Assembly (NCBI RefSeq): GCF_008369935.1
Contig: NZ_VTUZ01000008.1
Location: 1-64,000, forward strand
DNA: 64,000 nucleotides
DNA from: Paraburkholderia panacisoli
GTDB taxonomy: Bacteria > Pseudomonadota > Gammaproteobacteria > Burkholderiales > Burkholderiaceae
Reading direction: 5' to 3'
Shown here: piece by piece, positions 26,982-36,126 of the stretch
How the letters are laid out: every line of letters begins with the position of its first letter
Numbering within the stretch: the first letter of the stretch is position 1
Translations under genes and position numbers: made by a program
The notes under the pieces: model-generated
What the model saw: the letters and a program-made list of their open reading frames with translations, nothing else
Told to the model about the DNA's origin: nothing
Databases searched by the model: none

Positions 26982-27614
26982 ATGGACACCCATCTCAGCA
27001 AACCCGCCGACCCGTCAACCACCGACCTCGGCCGCCGCGTGCGCGCCGCCCGTCAGGCGCAGGACCTGACGCTCGAAACCGCAAGCCGCCTGTGCGGCGT
27101 CTCACGCTCGACGCTATCCAAAGTCGAAAACGGCTTGATGTCCCCTACTTTCGACGTGCTGCAAAAAATCGTCCTCGGGCTGAAGATCGAAATCGGCGAA
27201 CTGTTCGGCTCCACGCCGAAGGTGAGTGCGAGCGGGCGCCGCGCGCTGACCCGCAAAAACGAAGGCCAACGTCACGCGTATCGCGGCTATCAGATGGAGT
27301 TGCTCGCCACCGACCTCGCGCACAAGGCGATGCTGCCGTTTCGCATCCGCATCTCCGCGCATACGCTCGACGCGTTCGACGACTGGGGCCGCCACGAAGG
27401 CGAAGAATTCTTGTACGTGATCAGCGGCAGCGTCTGCCTGTATTCCGAGTTGTATGCGCCGACGCATCTGAACGCCGGCGACAGTCTGTACTTCGACAGC
27501 CGCACCGGCCACGCCGCGGTCTCCACTAGCGAAGAAGACGCGGAAGTGTTGTGGATGGCGACGAGCGCGGACCTTCCGCAAGCGCCTGCAAACGGCGAAT
27601 CGGCGAAGAAATAA
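26982..27614 (+). CDS. XRE family regulator with C-terminal cupin
   Basis: The 210-residue protein has an N-terminal helix-turn-helix (about 16-72; LGRRVRAARQAQDLTLETAS and LCGVSRSTLSKVENGLMSPT) and a cupin domain (about 120-200; HEGEEFLYVISGSV, LNAGDSLYFDSRTGHA). Such proteins usually regulate amine, amino acid or sugar metabolism and sense a small ligand in the cupin. An upstream in-frame ATG at 26919 would add 21 residues; I prefer 26982 because the extra residues lack domain similarity. ATGTTATTATCGGAAAC (about 26919-26935) upstream could be its operator or -10 region. Confidence 0.85.
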   Translation: MDTHLSKPADPSTTDLGRRVRAARQAQDLTLETASRLCGVSRSTLSKVENGLMSPTFDVLQKIVLGLKIEIGELFGSTPKVSASGRRALTRKNEGQRHAYRGYQMELLATDLAHKAMLPFRIRISAHTLDAFDDWGRHEGEEFLYVISGSVCLYSELYAPTHLNAGDSLYFDSRTGHAAVSTSEEDAEVLWMATSADLPQAPANGESAKK

Positions 27615-27667
27615 CGCAGCGGACGCGCCGGGCGTCGGTGCGAGCCTGCGCGTGTTGGCGACCGACC

Positions 27668-30600
27668 TTATCTCCGCGCCAACGCCCGCTGCGCCAGTTG
27701 CGCGATATGCATCGCATGATGCCCCGTCCCTTGCTCGATCTGCTCGCGGCAACTGAAGCCGTTCGTCAGCACGATCGTCTCCGCGTTCGCCGCGGTCGCT
27801 TCACGTACCGCCGGAAACAGCTTGTCTTCACCGATTTTCAGCGACAGCGCGTGATGCTCCGCGTTGAAGCCGAACGATCCCGCCATCCCGCAACATCCGG
27901 TATCGAGCAGTTTCCACTTCACGCCGAGCTTGTTCAGCAGCGCGCTGTCGCCTTGCATGCCGAACAGCGCCTTCTGATGACAATGCCCGTGGACGATCAC
28001 ATCGGCGGCAAGCGTAGGCCACTCGAACGGCTGACGCGCGACGAAGTCGGAGAACAGGAACGTTTGCGCGGACAGCTGCTTCGCTAGCGGATGATCCGGC
28101 AGTTGCTTCAGCAGTTCGTCCTTGAACACGGACAAACAACCGGGTTCCAGACCGACCAGCGCCACGCCGGCGGCGATATCGTCGGCGAGGTCGTCGAGAA
28201 TCTGCTTGAGCAGTTCGCGCGCACGTTCGAGCAAACCGTAGTCATACAGCGGACGACCGCAACACAAGCGGTTCTTCGGCAGCACGACGTGCCAACCCAG
28301 TTGCGCGAGCACATCGGCGGCGGCTTGCGCGATCTCGGGCGTGAAATGATCGTTGAAGGTATCCACCCACAGGATGACTTTCTTCACGCGGTCGCCATTG
28401 CGAGCGTCATGCGCCGTTTGCGGCGAACGCCGCGCGATCTGCCGGTATGTGGCCCCGGCGAACTTCGGCAATGCGCGCGCTTGCGCCACACCGGCGATCC
28501 ATTTGCCGACCGTAGCCAGCCCCGGCGCGGTCGTCATGAAATTGGCGACGCGCGCAAAGCGCGCCGCCCACGGCGCCCATTCGCCGATCCGCCCCATGAA
28601 CAGCGCCTGACGCGGCCGGCGATGAGTCTCGTAGTAATGCGAAAGAAATTCCGCCTTGTATGAGGCCATATCCGTATGCGTCGGGCAATCGGACTTGCAG
28701 CCCTTGCACGCGAGGCAGGTATCGAGCGCCGCTTTCACCTCGCGGCTTTGCCACCCATCGGCGATCACGTCGCCCTGCAGCATTTCCCAGAACAGATGCG
28801 CGCGGCCGCGCGTCGAATGCTTCTCTTCACGCGTCGCGCGATAACTCGGGCACATCGTGCCGCCCGCAAGCGAGCGGCACTTGCCCATGCCGATGCATCG
28901 CTCGATCTCGCGCTGGAAACCGTCGCCTTCGCGACTCGCGAACGTGAGTTTCGTTTGCAGCGTCACCGGCTTGTAGGCCGGGCCCATCCGCAGGTTTTCG
29001 TCGGCGCGATACGCGTGCACCACCTTGCCCGGATTCAGTCGATTAGCCGGGTCCCAGATCGCCTTGAACTGTTCCATCGCCCGCATCAGTTCGGGGCCGT
29101 ACATGATCGGCAGAAACTCGGCCTTGGCCTGGCCGTCGCCATGTTCGCCCGACAGCGAGCCGCCGAATTGGACCACCAGCTCCGCCGCCTCGCGCAGAAA
29201 CTTGCGCCACGTCGACACGCCTTGCGCGCTGCGCAGATCGAAGGTGATGCGCGCGTGCACGCAGCCGTCGCCGAAATGGCCGTACAGGCACGTCTCGTAG
29301 CCATAGCGATCCACCAGCGCCTGGAACGCGCGCAGATAGTCGCCGAGGCGCAGCGGATCGACCGCCGCATCTTCCCAGCCGACCACCGGATCGGGCTTGC
29401 CCGACTCGACGGACAACGCCACCGCCGACGCTCCCGTCTCGCGGATCGACCACACCTTCGCCTGCAACGCACGGTCTTCGACGAGCGTCGCCGACACGTT
29501 CGGCCCCGCTTCGCCCGACGAGAAATACGCGGCCGCGGCCTGCGCGTCGCGAAGCACCGCGTCTTGCGTATCCGCGCCGAATTCGAGCACGACCCACGCA
29601 TCGCCTTCGGGCAGCAGCGCGATCTCGTCCTTCTTCAAGCCGCGCGCCTGCAAGCCGCGAATGATCGCGCGGTCGAGTCCTTCGATCGCGATCGGACCGC
29701 AGCGCATGAAATGCGGCACGGCATCCGCCGCGGTGTAGATGTCCGTGAAGCCGAGCACGACGATCACGCGTTTGGCAGGACTCTTCACGAGACGCACTTT
29801 CGCCTGCAACGTCAGCGCGCACGTGCCTTCGGTGCCGACCAGCGCACGCGCGACGTTAAAGCCGTTTTCCGGCAGCAGTTGATCGAGGTTGAAGCCGGAC
29901 ACGCGCCGCTTGATGCGCGGGAATTTCGCGCGAATCTGATCGGCGTAGGTATCGCGCAGCTGCTTGAGCGCTGCGTAGATTTCGCCCTGGCGGCCGCCTG
30001 TGGCGATGATGCGTGCGAGTTCGTCGTCGGACGTGGGGCCGACCCAGAAACGCGCGCCGTCGAAGGTCGCGATCTCCAGCGCCTCGACGTTTTCAACCGT
30101 TTTGCCGGCCATCACCGAATGCGCGCCGCACGAATTGTTGGCGATCATGCCGCCGAGGGTGCAGCGGCTGTGCGTCGCCGGATCGGGTGCGAACGTGAGA
30201 CCGTGTTGCTCGGCGGCGTCGCGCAACGTGTCGCAAACCACACCCGGTTCGACGATCGCCACACGCGCAACCGGATCGACCGACACCACGCGGTTCACAT
30301 ACTTGCTCGCGTCGGCCACGACCGCGACGTTCACGCATTGGCCGTTCTGCGACGTGCCGCCGCCGCGTGCGAGAAACGGCACGTCGTTGCGGCGGCAGAC
30401 GCCGAGCGCGGCGAGCAGATCGTCCACATCCGCAGGCACGACGACGGCGAGCGGGACTTGCCGATAGTTCGACGCATCCGACGCATACAATGCTTTGGAA
30501 CCCTGATCGAAGCGCACTTCGCCCCGCACATGCCGGCGCAAATCGCTTTCGAGCGCCCGCATCACGGCGGTGGTGCCCGCGAAAGGCGTGGCGCGGCGCG

Positions 30601-30679
30601 GCTCGTTCGACTTGCGCGGCACGCCGTGGTCCAACGCATTCACGCTCGCGCCCTGCTCTTCATCCAATGACGTTTCCAC
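27668..30679 (-). CDS. ydiJ: FAD/Fe-S D-2-hydroxyacid dehydrogenase, YdiJ type (probable D-2-hydroxyglutarate dehydrogenase)
   Basis: The 1003-residue protein fuses an FAD-binding PCMH domain (about 70-300; FLARGGGTSQNGQCVNV, GGMIANNSCGAHSVMAGKT), an FAD-linked oxidase C domain (about 305-560; ending DPANRLNPGKVV), a ferredoxin-like region (about 620-700; CIGMGKCRSL...MCP, CLACKGCKSDCP) and two CCG domains (LCCGRPLYDYG; TGCCGMAGSFG). This matches E. coli YdiJ (about 1018 residues). The start is GTG at 30679 with GAGGGG upstream. It lies 55 bp downstream of the DUF1338 2-oxoadipate dioxygenase gene, whose product D-2-hydroxyglutarate it would oxidise to 2-oxoglutarate. Confidence 0.88.
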   Translation of the reverse strand: METSLDEEQGASVNALDHGVPRKSNEPRRATPFAGTTAVMRALESDLRRHVRGEVRFDQGSKALYASDASNYRQVPLAVVVPADVDDLLAALGVCRRNDVPFLARGGGTSQNGQCVNVAVVADASKYVNRVVSVDPVARVAIVEPGVVCDTLRDAAEQHGLTFAPDPATHSRCTLGGMIANNSCGAHSVMAGKTVENVEALEIATFDGARFWVGPTSDDELARIIATGGRQGEIYAALKQLRDTYADQIRAKFPRIKRRVSGFNLDQLLPENGFNVARALVGTEGTCALTLQAKVRLVKSPAKRVIVVLGFTDIYTAADAVPHFMRCGPIAIEGLDRAIIRGLQARGLKKDEIALLPEGDAWVVLEFGADTQDAVLRDAQAAAAYFSSGEAGPNVSATLVEDRALQAKVWSIRETGASAVALSVESGKPDPVVGWEDAAVDPLRLGDYLRAFQALVDRYGYETCLYGHFGDGCVHARITFDLRSAQGVSTWRKFLREAAELVVQFGGSLSGEHGDGQAKAEFLPIMYGPELMRAMEQFKAIWDPANRLNPGKVVHAYRADENLRMGPAYKPVTLQTKLTFASREGDGFQREIERCIGMGKCRSLAGGTMCPSYRATREEKHSTRGRAHLFWEMLQGDVIADGWQSREVKAALDTCLACKGCKSDCPTHTDMASYKAEFLSHYYETHRRPRQALFMGRIGEWAPWAARFARVANFMTTAPGLATVGKWIAGVAQARALPKFAGATYRQIARRSPQTAHDARNGDRVKKVILWVDTFNDHFTPEIAQAAADVLAQLGWHVVLPKNRLCCGRPLYDYGLLERARELLKQILDDLADDIAAGVALVGLEPGCLSVFKDELLKQLPDHPLAKQLSAQTFLFSDFVARQPFEWPTLAADVIVHGHCHQKALFGMQGDSALLNKLGVKWKLLDTGCCGMAGSFGFNAEHHALSLKIGEDKLFPAVREATAANAETIVLTNGFSCREQIEQGTGHHAMHIAQLAQRALARR

Positions 30680-30734
30680 TGCGCCCCTCGTCTCCGATGC
30701 CGCCTACCTGTCCCTCTACGTCGGCCTCTTCCGC

Positions 30735-31772
30735 TCAGGCCGCCTGGCTTGCGGTCATCTTGAAGATGCCCTGCGCATTGCCCGCGTCGAAACGCAGGTC
30801 CGTTTCCCAGCGGCGCGCGTCCTGATCGAAACTGCGCTTGCGGGTGATGAACTCGTAGAACGACCCCGGCACCTCGCGCGTCACGATGCTGCCGTCGGCC
30901 GCGCGGAATTCGCGCCGCACGGTGTCCGCGCGATACGCGGTCTGGAACACGCGGCCCGAGCGCGAGCGTTCGACTTCCGGTTTCATCGGACGGCCTTTGG
31001 CTTTCTCGTCGTCGGACAGCTTGAATACGTCTTCGACGCGATCGGTGGCGTGATTGAACGCGTTGCCTTCGGTCGCGATCCACGCCATTTCCGCCGACTC
31101 CGTCGACAATATGTCGTAATCGGCTTCGCATGGCGTGCCGTGCTGTCGCGCGAACGCGCCGACGATCACCGGCAGCAATTCATGGGCCACGTCGAGCGGC
31201 AGCACGCCGTCGCGTTCGAGCTCCCACAACCGGCCGGCCGCGCGCGGCGTCAGCGGATCGCGCGACGCGCCGATCACATTCGTCACAGCCTGTTGAAACG
31301 CCACAGAGAACCTTTCCGGATGCAACTCGCTGACGAAGAATTGCGCGATCTCATCGGGTGCATCGTCATGCGCCCACGCGCGGCCGGTCATGCCGAGGCG
31401 GTCGAGCGGATAGCGGCCGTTGATGCTGAAGCCAAGCGGCCGCAGAATGCGCGCGAACGCGGCTTCGCCAGGCGGCAGCGCGCCGCCGTGTGGCCAGCGC
31501 ACCGTGCGCAGCGCGCCGTGGTCGAAGTACACGCTGCCACCGGCGGCGATTGTCTCCTCGGTGTACTGGCGGCCATGCGCTGAGCGCGCGAGCAGGTCTT
31601 CGAAGAGCGCCATATTCATCGCCTGCGCGAGTTCCGCGCGTGTGACGCTGCCGTCTTCCCATTCGTTCAGCACACGCGGATGGTTCAGCGTCGCAAACAG
31701 GCGCGCGGTTTTGTCGGCGCCCAGCAATTTCAGCAGCAGTTGTTCGACATTCGCATTCTTGATCTTTCGCAT
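30735..31772 (-). CDS. hglS: 2-oxoadipate dioxygenase/decarboxylase (HglS, DUF1338)
   Basis: The 345-residue DUF1338 protein belongs to the VOC-like iron enzymes shown in Pseudomonas putida (HglS) to convert 2-oxoadipate to D-2-hydroxyglutarate. Typical features are SVYFDHGALRTVRWPHGGAL near residue 80, with an iron-ligand His, and PRAAGRLWELERDGVLPLDV. The start at 31772 (MRKIKNANVEQLL) is chosen because upstream residues look non-coding. It is directly upstream of the ydiJ-type gene, and a LysR regulator is divergent, which makes a compact 2-oxoadipate to 2-oxoglutarate module. Confidence 0.85.
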   Translation of the reverse strand: MRKIKNANVEQLLLKLLGADKTARLFATLNHPRVLNEWEDGSVTRAELAQAMNMALFEDLLARSAHGRQYTEETIAAGGSVYFDHGALRTVRWPHGGALPPGEAAFARILRPLGFSINGRYPLDRLGMTGRAWAHDDAPDEIAQFFVSELHPERFSVAFQQAVTNVIGASRDPLTPRAAGRLWELERDGVLPLDVAHELLPVIVGAFARQHGTPCEADYDILSTESAEMAWIATEGNAFNHATDRVEDVFKLSDDEKAKGRPMKPEVERSRSGRVFQTAYRADTVRREFRAADGSIVTREVPGSFYEFITRKRSFDQDARRWETDLRFDAGNAQGIFKMTASQAA

Positions 31773-31937
31773 ATCGGTTCTCCACGTAGCGCATCGAGCG
31801 CTTGCCGATGCGCTCGATGTGACCAGCAGGCGTGCACGCAAAGGCGGCGCCTCATCTTGAAGGCGAGATTATTCAGAATCCGCAAGGCCGCCGTAAAGCG
31901 AGATAAACTCGCCACTTGATGCGTTTTCGGAATCAAC

Positions 31938-32870
31938 ATGCGAAAGTTCAAGATCCCCAACATGGGCGCGCTGCTCGCTTTCGAAGCTGCCGCGCGACAC
32001 GAAAGCTTCACGCATGCGGCGCGTGAGCTGTTCCTGACCGAGAGCGCGGTATCGCGGCAGATCAATACGCTGGAAAGCAACCTCGGCGTGCGGCTATTCG
32101 TGCGCGTCAAACAGCGCGTGGTGCTGACGAAGGCGGGCAAGGTCTATAGCGCGCAGGTGCGGCGCTCGCTGGAACACCTCGACCGCGACACGCTGTCGAT
32201 CATCGCGCATGGCAGCGGCGGCGGTTATCTCGAGCTGGCCGTGCTGCCGACGTTCGCATCGCAATGGCTGATTCCGCGGCTCGCGGCATTCAATGCGCAG
32301 TACCCGGACGTGCGCGTAAACATGGGAGTGCGCACCGGTACGTTCCCGTTCGCCGATACCCATTTCGAAGCGGCGATTCACTACGGCAAGCCGACCTGGC
32401 CTGGCACGTCGGCGGATTTTCTGTTTTGCGAGGAGGTGGTGCCGGTGTGCGCCGCGAGTCTGCTGAAGCGGCGCGTGAAGCATGCAGCCGATCTGCTCGA
32501 CTATCCGCTGCTGCACTCGACCACTCGGCCCGACGGCTGGGCCGCATGGTTCGCGAACCTGGATGTCGACGATAACCGGACCATGCAGGGCGTGCGTTAT
32601 GAACTCCACACGATGTTGATCAGCGCCGCGGCGGCTGGGCTCGGCATCGCGCTGGTGCCGCGCTTTTTCGTCGATACGCAGCTCGAACAGCTTGGGCTCG
32701 TGATCCCGCTCGACACGCCGGCGGTCGCCGATTCGGCGTACTACCTCGTCTATCCCACTGAGCTGAGCCACGGCAAGCCGCTCGCGAGTTTCCGCGAATG
32801 GCTGTTGCAGGAAGCTACGGCCTACCGCACGGTCTATCCCGAACTGGCCGGTACGCCCGATCGCGATTGA
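31938..32870 (+). CDS. LysR family regulator (GcvA-like), likely controls hglS-ydiJ
   Basis: The 310-residue protein has an N-terminal LysR helix-turn-helix of the GcvA subgroup (MGALLAFEAAARHESFTHAA with RELFLTESAVSRQINTLE) and a substrate-binding domain (about 95-300). It is divergent from hglS with a 165-bp gap, the usual arrangement for a LysR activator of the neighbouring operon. The inducer could be 2-oxoadipate or a related lysine catabolite; this is inference from position only. Confidence 0.88.
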   Translation: MRKFKIPNMGALLAFEAAARHESFTHAARELFLTESAVSRQINTLESNLGVRLFVRVKQRVVLTKAGKVYSAQVRRSLEHLDRDTLSIIAHGSGGGYLELAVLPTFASQWLIPRLAAFNAQYPDVRVNMGVRTGTFPFADTHFEAAIHYGKPTWPGTSADFLFCEEVVPVCAASLLKRRVKHAADLLDYPLLHSTTRPDGWAAWFANLDVDDNRTMQGVRYELHTMLISAAAAGLGIALVPRFFVDTQLEQLGLVIPLDTPAVADSAYYLVYPTELSHGKPLASFREWLLQEATAYRTVYPELAGTPDRD

Positions 32871-32901
32871 CGGAGCATTCGAATAGGCTCGCCCACAGCG
32901 A

Positions 32902-34032
32902 TCAGACGCCGGCCTCGCGTGCCTGCGCGAGCGCGGCGAGATTGCCTTCGCCGAAACCGTGATGCCCCTGGCGCTGCACGATCTCGAAGAAAATCTCGCC
33001 GGTGCGACGGCTCACGAAGGTCTGGAAAAACAGTTGCGGCAGGCCGTCAGCGCCGATCTCGCCGTCCACCAGAACGTGCGTGCGCTTGAGCCGCTCGACA
33101 TCGAGCCCGTGGCCCGGCAGACGCGCGTCGAGCTGATCGTAATAGCGCGGCGGCGGCTCGACGAATTCGACGCCGTTCGCGAGCAGGCGCTCGACGCACG
33201 CGAAGATATCGTCGGTGGCGAGCGCGATATGCTGCACGCCTTCGCCCGGATGGTCCGGCAGGTACTCGTGCATCAGGTCGGTGCGGCGCGTGCCTTCTTC
33301 ATACAGCGGCACGCGGATCGCGCCGCACGGCGACACCATCACGCGCGACTCCGCCGACACATGCCAGTTCGCGTGCAGTTCATGAATCTCGCGGAAGTTG
33401 AGCAGGTCCCGATAGAAATCGAGCCATTCCTGCATCCGCCCCTCGCCGACGGTTTGCGTCAGATGGTCGACCGCGACGAGGCCGATCCCCTCATGGCTGA
33501 GGTCGGCGTGGGCCGTGTCGATTTCGATCGGCCGGAAGTCGATGTCGAAGATCGAGATATCGCCGAGGCCGCCGCGCTGCCCGCCGCGTCCGCGCCAGCG
33601 GTCGACGAAATAGATGTGCGAATCGCCGATGCCCTGAATCGCCGGAATCAGCAGTTCGCCGACGCCGATTTTCTCGCCTTCGAACGCCCACGCGCCGAGT
33701 TCGATCGCCCGGTCGAAAGCGCGCTGCGCATCGGCCACACGAATGCCGATCGCGCAGATGCCCGCGCCGTATTCCTCGGCGTAGCGCGCGGCGAACGAAT
33801 CCGGCTCCGCGTTGATCAGGAATTGCATCTCACCCTGTCGATACAGCGTGACGTCCTTGCTGATATGTCGCGCGACCGCTTTGAAGCCGAGCTTCGCGAA
33901 CGTGTCGCCGAGCGCCTGCGGGTCGCGTGCGGCGAACTCCACGAATTCGAGGCCGGCGGTGCCGAGCGGATTGTGCTCAGGCGTCGACACGGCGCGCAGC
34001 GCGGCGTCTGGAGTGGGCAGGTCGCTGGGCAT
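32902..34032 (-). CDS. hppD: 4-hydroxyphenylpyruvate dioxygenase
   Basis: The 376-residue protein has the two VOC domains of HPPD. Iron ligands are visible: His190 in LVAVDHLTQ, His268 in GVQHIALATDD and Glu350 in GEIFFEIVQRQ, followed by the family end HHGFGEGNLAALAQ. It converts 4-hydroxyphenylpyruvate to homogentisate in tyrosine breakdown. The length is not that of fused dehydroshikimate dehydratases (about 630). ATG at 34032 has AAGGAGATTGCC before it. It lies downstream of pcaQ on the same strand but with a 292-bp gap, so a separate promoter is likely. Confidence 0.88.
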   Translation of the reverse strand: MPSDLPTPDAALRAVSTPEHNPLGTAGLEFVEFAARDPQALGDTFAKLGFKAVARHISKDVTLYRQGEMQFLINAEPDSFAARYAEEYGAGICAIGIRVADAQRAFDRAIELGAWAFEGEKIGVGELLIPAIQGIGDSHIYFVDRWRGRGGQRGGLGDISIFDIDFRPIEIDTAHADLSHEGIGLVAVDHLTQTVGEGRMQEWLDFYRDLLNFREIHELHANWHVSAESRVMVSPCGAIRVPLYEEGTRRTDLMHEYLPDHPGEGVQHIALATDDIFACVERLLANGVEFVEPPPRYYDQLDARLPGHGLDVERLKRTHVLVDGEIGADGLPQLFFQTFVSRRTGEIFFEIVQRQGHHGFGEGNLAALAQAREAGV

Positions 34033-34324
34033 GGCAATCTCCTTGTACAGTCTTTCGGCGCTGGGTCCGGGTGTGTCCGATGTTCGATGCAACCGTCGAC
34101 GGCCCGCCGGTGGCGCCGGCAGCATGATGTGCCACAGCAAACGCGGCCCACCACGGCTTTTGCACCGTGTTTGTACACCGGGTAGCGGGGCGTCCGCAAC
34201 CTTCATTTTGTACTGGATGGTTCATATCGGCGGGAGCGACGCACTGCCTGCTTCCCGCTACCGTCACTACGCTCACTGCTCCGGCCAACCCGGCGCGCCT
34301 GCGCGACGACTCATGCAGCCCGTA

Positions 34325-35311
34325 TCAACTCGTCGATGCCTTGCTTCTGCTGCGTTTGCGCACAGGCTTATCCGCAGCGGCCGCCATGCGTTGTTGCGCG
34401 ACCTCGCGCACCGCCTCGATAAACGCGCGCCCCACCGGCGACGGCTGCGTGTCCGAGCGCCGGATCAAACCGACCGGCTCGCCGGTGCCCGCGAACGGCA
34501 GCGGCAGACGCACCAGCATGCCGTGCGCCAGCTCGTAGTCCACCGCGCTCAGCGGCACGAACCACACCGCGCCGTTCTCCAGCGTCAATGCGCGGCCCGT
34601 CGATACCGACAACACTTCGACGAACGCCGACAGCGGCTGCACGCCCCAGGCATTTAACAGACTGTCGGCCGATTGCCGGATCAACGTGCCGAACGGCGGC
34701 AGCACCACCGGAAAATCGTTCAGCGACGTAGCGGGCAAACCCGGCCCTTGCGCCAACGGATGCCCGGCGCGCACCACCGCGATCAGCGGCTCGCTGAACA
34801 ACTGCTCGAAACTGAGGCCGACCATCCGCTCCGGATCGGCCAGACGTCCAATCGCGAATTCGATCGTGCCCGCTTTCAGACGCTCGAGCAATTCCGGGTT
34901 GGCGCCGGTTGCAAGACGCACGATCACGCGCGGCCAAAGCGCCGCGAACCGTTTGAGCACCGGCGGGATCAATGCCGCCGCGACGGTCGGCAGGATGCCG
35001 ACTTCCAGCGTTGCCGCCGCGGCCCCTTCCGCGCGCGCCAGCAGGTCGACGCCCTGGCGCAGCGCGCTGACGCACGCGCTCGCGTGGGGCATGAACAGTT
35101 GCCCCTCGCGGGTCGGCACGGCCCCGTGACGGCCGCGCTCGAACAGCTTCACGCCGAGAATCTCTTCGAGTTCGGCGACTGTCTTGGAGACCGCGGGCTG
35201 GGTGATTGACAGGCTGTCGGCGGCCCGCTGGACGCTGCCGAACTGGGCGACGGCCAGAAAGCACTGGAGATGGCGGAATTTGACGCGGCTGTCCGCGAGA
35301 CTGCGTTGCAT
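34325..35311 (-). CDS. pcaQ: PcaQ, LysR-type regulator of protocatechuate genes
   Basis: The 328-residue LysR regulator has the PcaQ/GbpR-type start VKFRHLQCFLAVAQFGSVQR, then a helix-turn-helix with LSITQPAVSKTVAELE and EILGVKLFERGRHG. It is longer than average through a basic tail (KPVRKRSRSK). It is divergent from pcaHG, and a TAACC-N5-GGTTA operator lies between them. It should activate pcaHG in response to a protocatechuate-pathway intermediate (beta-carboxymuconate in studied systems). Confidence 0.87.
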   Translation of the reverse strand: MQRSLADSRVKFRHLQCFLAVAQFGSVQRAADSLSITQPAVSKTVAELEEILGVKLFERGRHGAVPTREGQLFMPHASACVSALRQGVDLLARAEGAAAATLEVGILPTVAAALIPPVLKRFAALWPRVIVRLATGANPELLERLKAGTIEFAIGRLADPERMVGLSFEQLFSEPLIAVVRAGHPLAQGPGLPATSLNDFPVVLPPFGTLIRQSADSLLNAWGVQPLSAFVEVLSVSTGRALTLENGAVWFVPLSAVDYELAHGMLVRLPLPFAGTGEPVGLIRRSDTQPSPVGRAFIEAVREVAQQRMAAAADKPVRKRSRSKASTS

Positions 35312-35352
35312 AACGGAAGGTTATACGAAAAGGGCGAAAACGTCATTTTGCA

Positions 35353-35367
35353 TAACCGCTTGGGTTA
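35353..35367. promoter_or_regulatory. PcaQ-like operator between pcaQ and pcaH
   Basis: TAACC (35353-35357) and GGTTA (35363-35367) form a perfect inverted repeat with 5-nt centre. It resembles the PcaQ site ATAACC-N4-GGTTAA described in Sinorhizobium, with one extra centre base. It is 52 bp upstream of the pcaH ATG and 42 bp from the pcaQ ATG. Confidence 0.7.
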
Positions 35368-35418
35368 GATAAAGTCGCTTCATATCGTCGCACCCCACAA
35401 TTCCCCAAGGAGACACTG

Positions 35419-36123
35419 ATGGAAGATTCCTTTCTTACCCCGCGTGACTTCGCGTCCCACCCCGACTACATCTATCCGAGCTACGGTTCGTCGGTCAAAC
35501 GCGGCCCGACGCGTGCGCTGATTCCGTTGAAGGAAAGACTGCGCGATCAGCGCGTACCGGTCTACGGCACGGACGACCTCGATCCGCTCGACAACGACCT
35601 GACGCGCAACGCGGTGCGCAACGGCGAGCCGCTCGGCGAACGCATCATCGTGACGGGCCGTGTGCTCGACGAAGGCGGCCGCCCGGTGCGCAATACGCTG
35701 GTCGAAATCTGGCAAGCCAATGCAGCCGGCCGTTATGTGCACAAGGCCGACCAGCACGATGCGCCGCTCGACCCCAACTTCCTCGGCGCGGGCCGCTGCA
35801 TCACCGACACCGAAGGCCGCTATCGCTTCATGACGATCAAGCCGGGCGCCTATCCGTGGGGCAATCACCCGAACGCGTGGCGTCCCCAGCACATCCACTT
35901 CTCGCTCTTCGGCGACCACTTCGGCTCGCGTCTCGTGACGCAGATGTATTTTCCCGGCGACCCGCTGCTGGCCTTCGACCCGATTTACCAAGGCACGCCG
36001 GCGAATGCCCGCGAACGCATGATCTCGAGCTTCTCGCTCGACACCACGCAGGAGGCCTACGCGCTCGGCTACGATTTCGACATCGTGTTGCGCGGCCCGA
36101 ACGAAACCCCGATGGAGCGCTAA
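35419..36123 (+). CDS. pcaH: protocatechuate 3,4-dioxygenase beta subunit
   Basis: The 234-residue subunit carries the catalytic Fe(III) site: Tyr106 (GRYVHK), Tyr145 (GAYPWGN), His158 and His160 (RPQHIHFS), spaced as in the Pseudomonas enzyme. It opens the protocatechuate ring between the hydroxyls to give beta-carboxy-cis,cis-muconate. AAGGAGACACTG precedes the ATG. pcaG follows 3 bp after its stop. The downstream pca genes (pcaB, C, D, I, J) are not in this window. Confidence 0.96.
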   Translation: MEDSFLTPRDFASHPDYIYPSYGSSVKRGPTRALIPLKERLRDQRVPVYGTDDLDPLDNDLTRNAVRNGEPLGERIIVTGRVLDEGGRPVRNTLVEIWQANAAGRYVHKADQHDAPLDPNFLGAGRCITDTEGRYRFMTIKPGAYPWGNHPNAWRPQHIHFSLFGDHFGSRLVTQMYFPGDPLLAFDPIYQGTPANARERMISSFSLDTTQEAYALGYDFDIVLRGPNETPMER

Positions 36124-36126
36124 GCC

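Noticed and set aside
28676..30670. 664-codon plus-strand frame opposite the ydiJ-type gene
   Set aside because: Shadow frame with Arg/His-rich composition; the minus-strand protein is full length with all motifs.
32902..34032. Possible 3-dehydroshikimate dehydratase (QuiC) instead of HPPD, given the pca neighbours
   Set aside because: The protein has only the HPPD-like double VOC domain (376 residues) with all three iron ligands; the fused dehydratase domain is absent.
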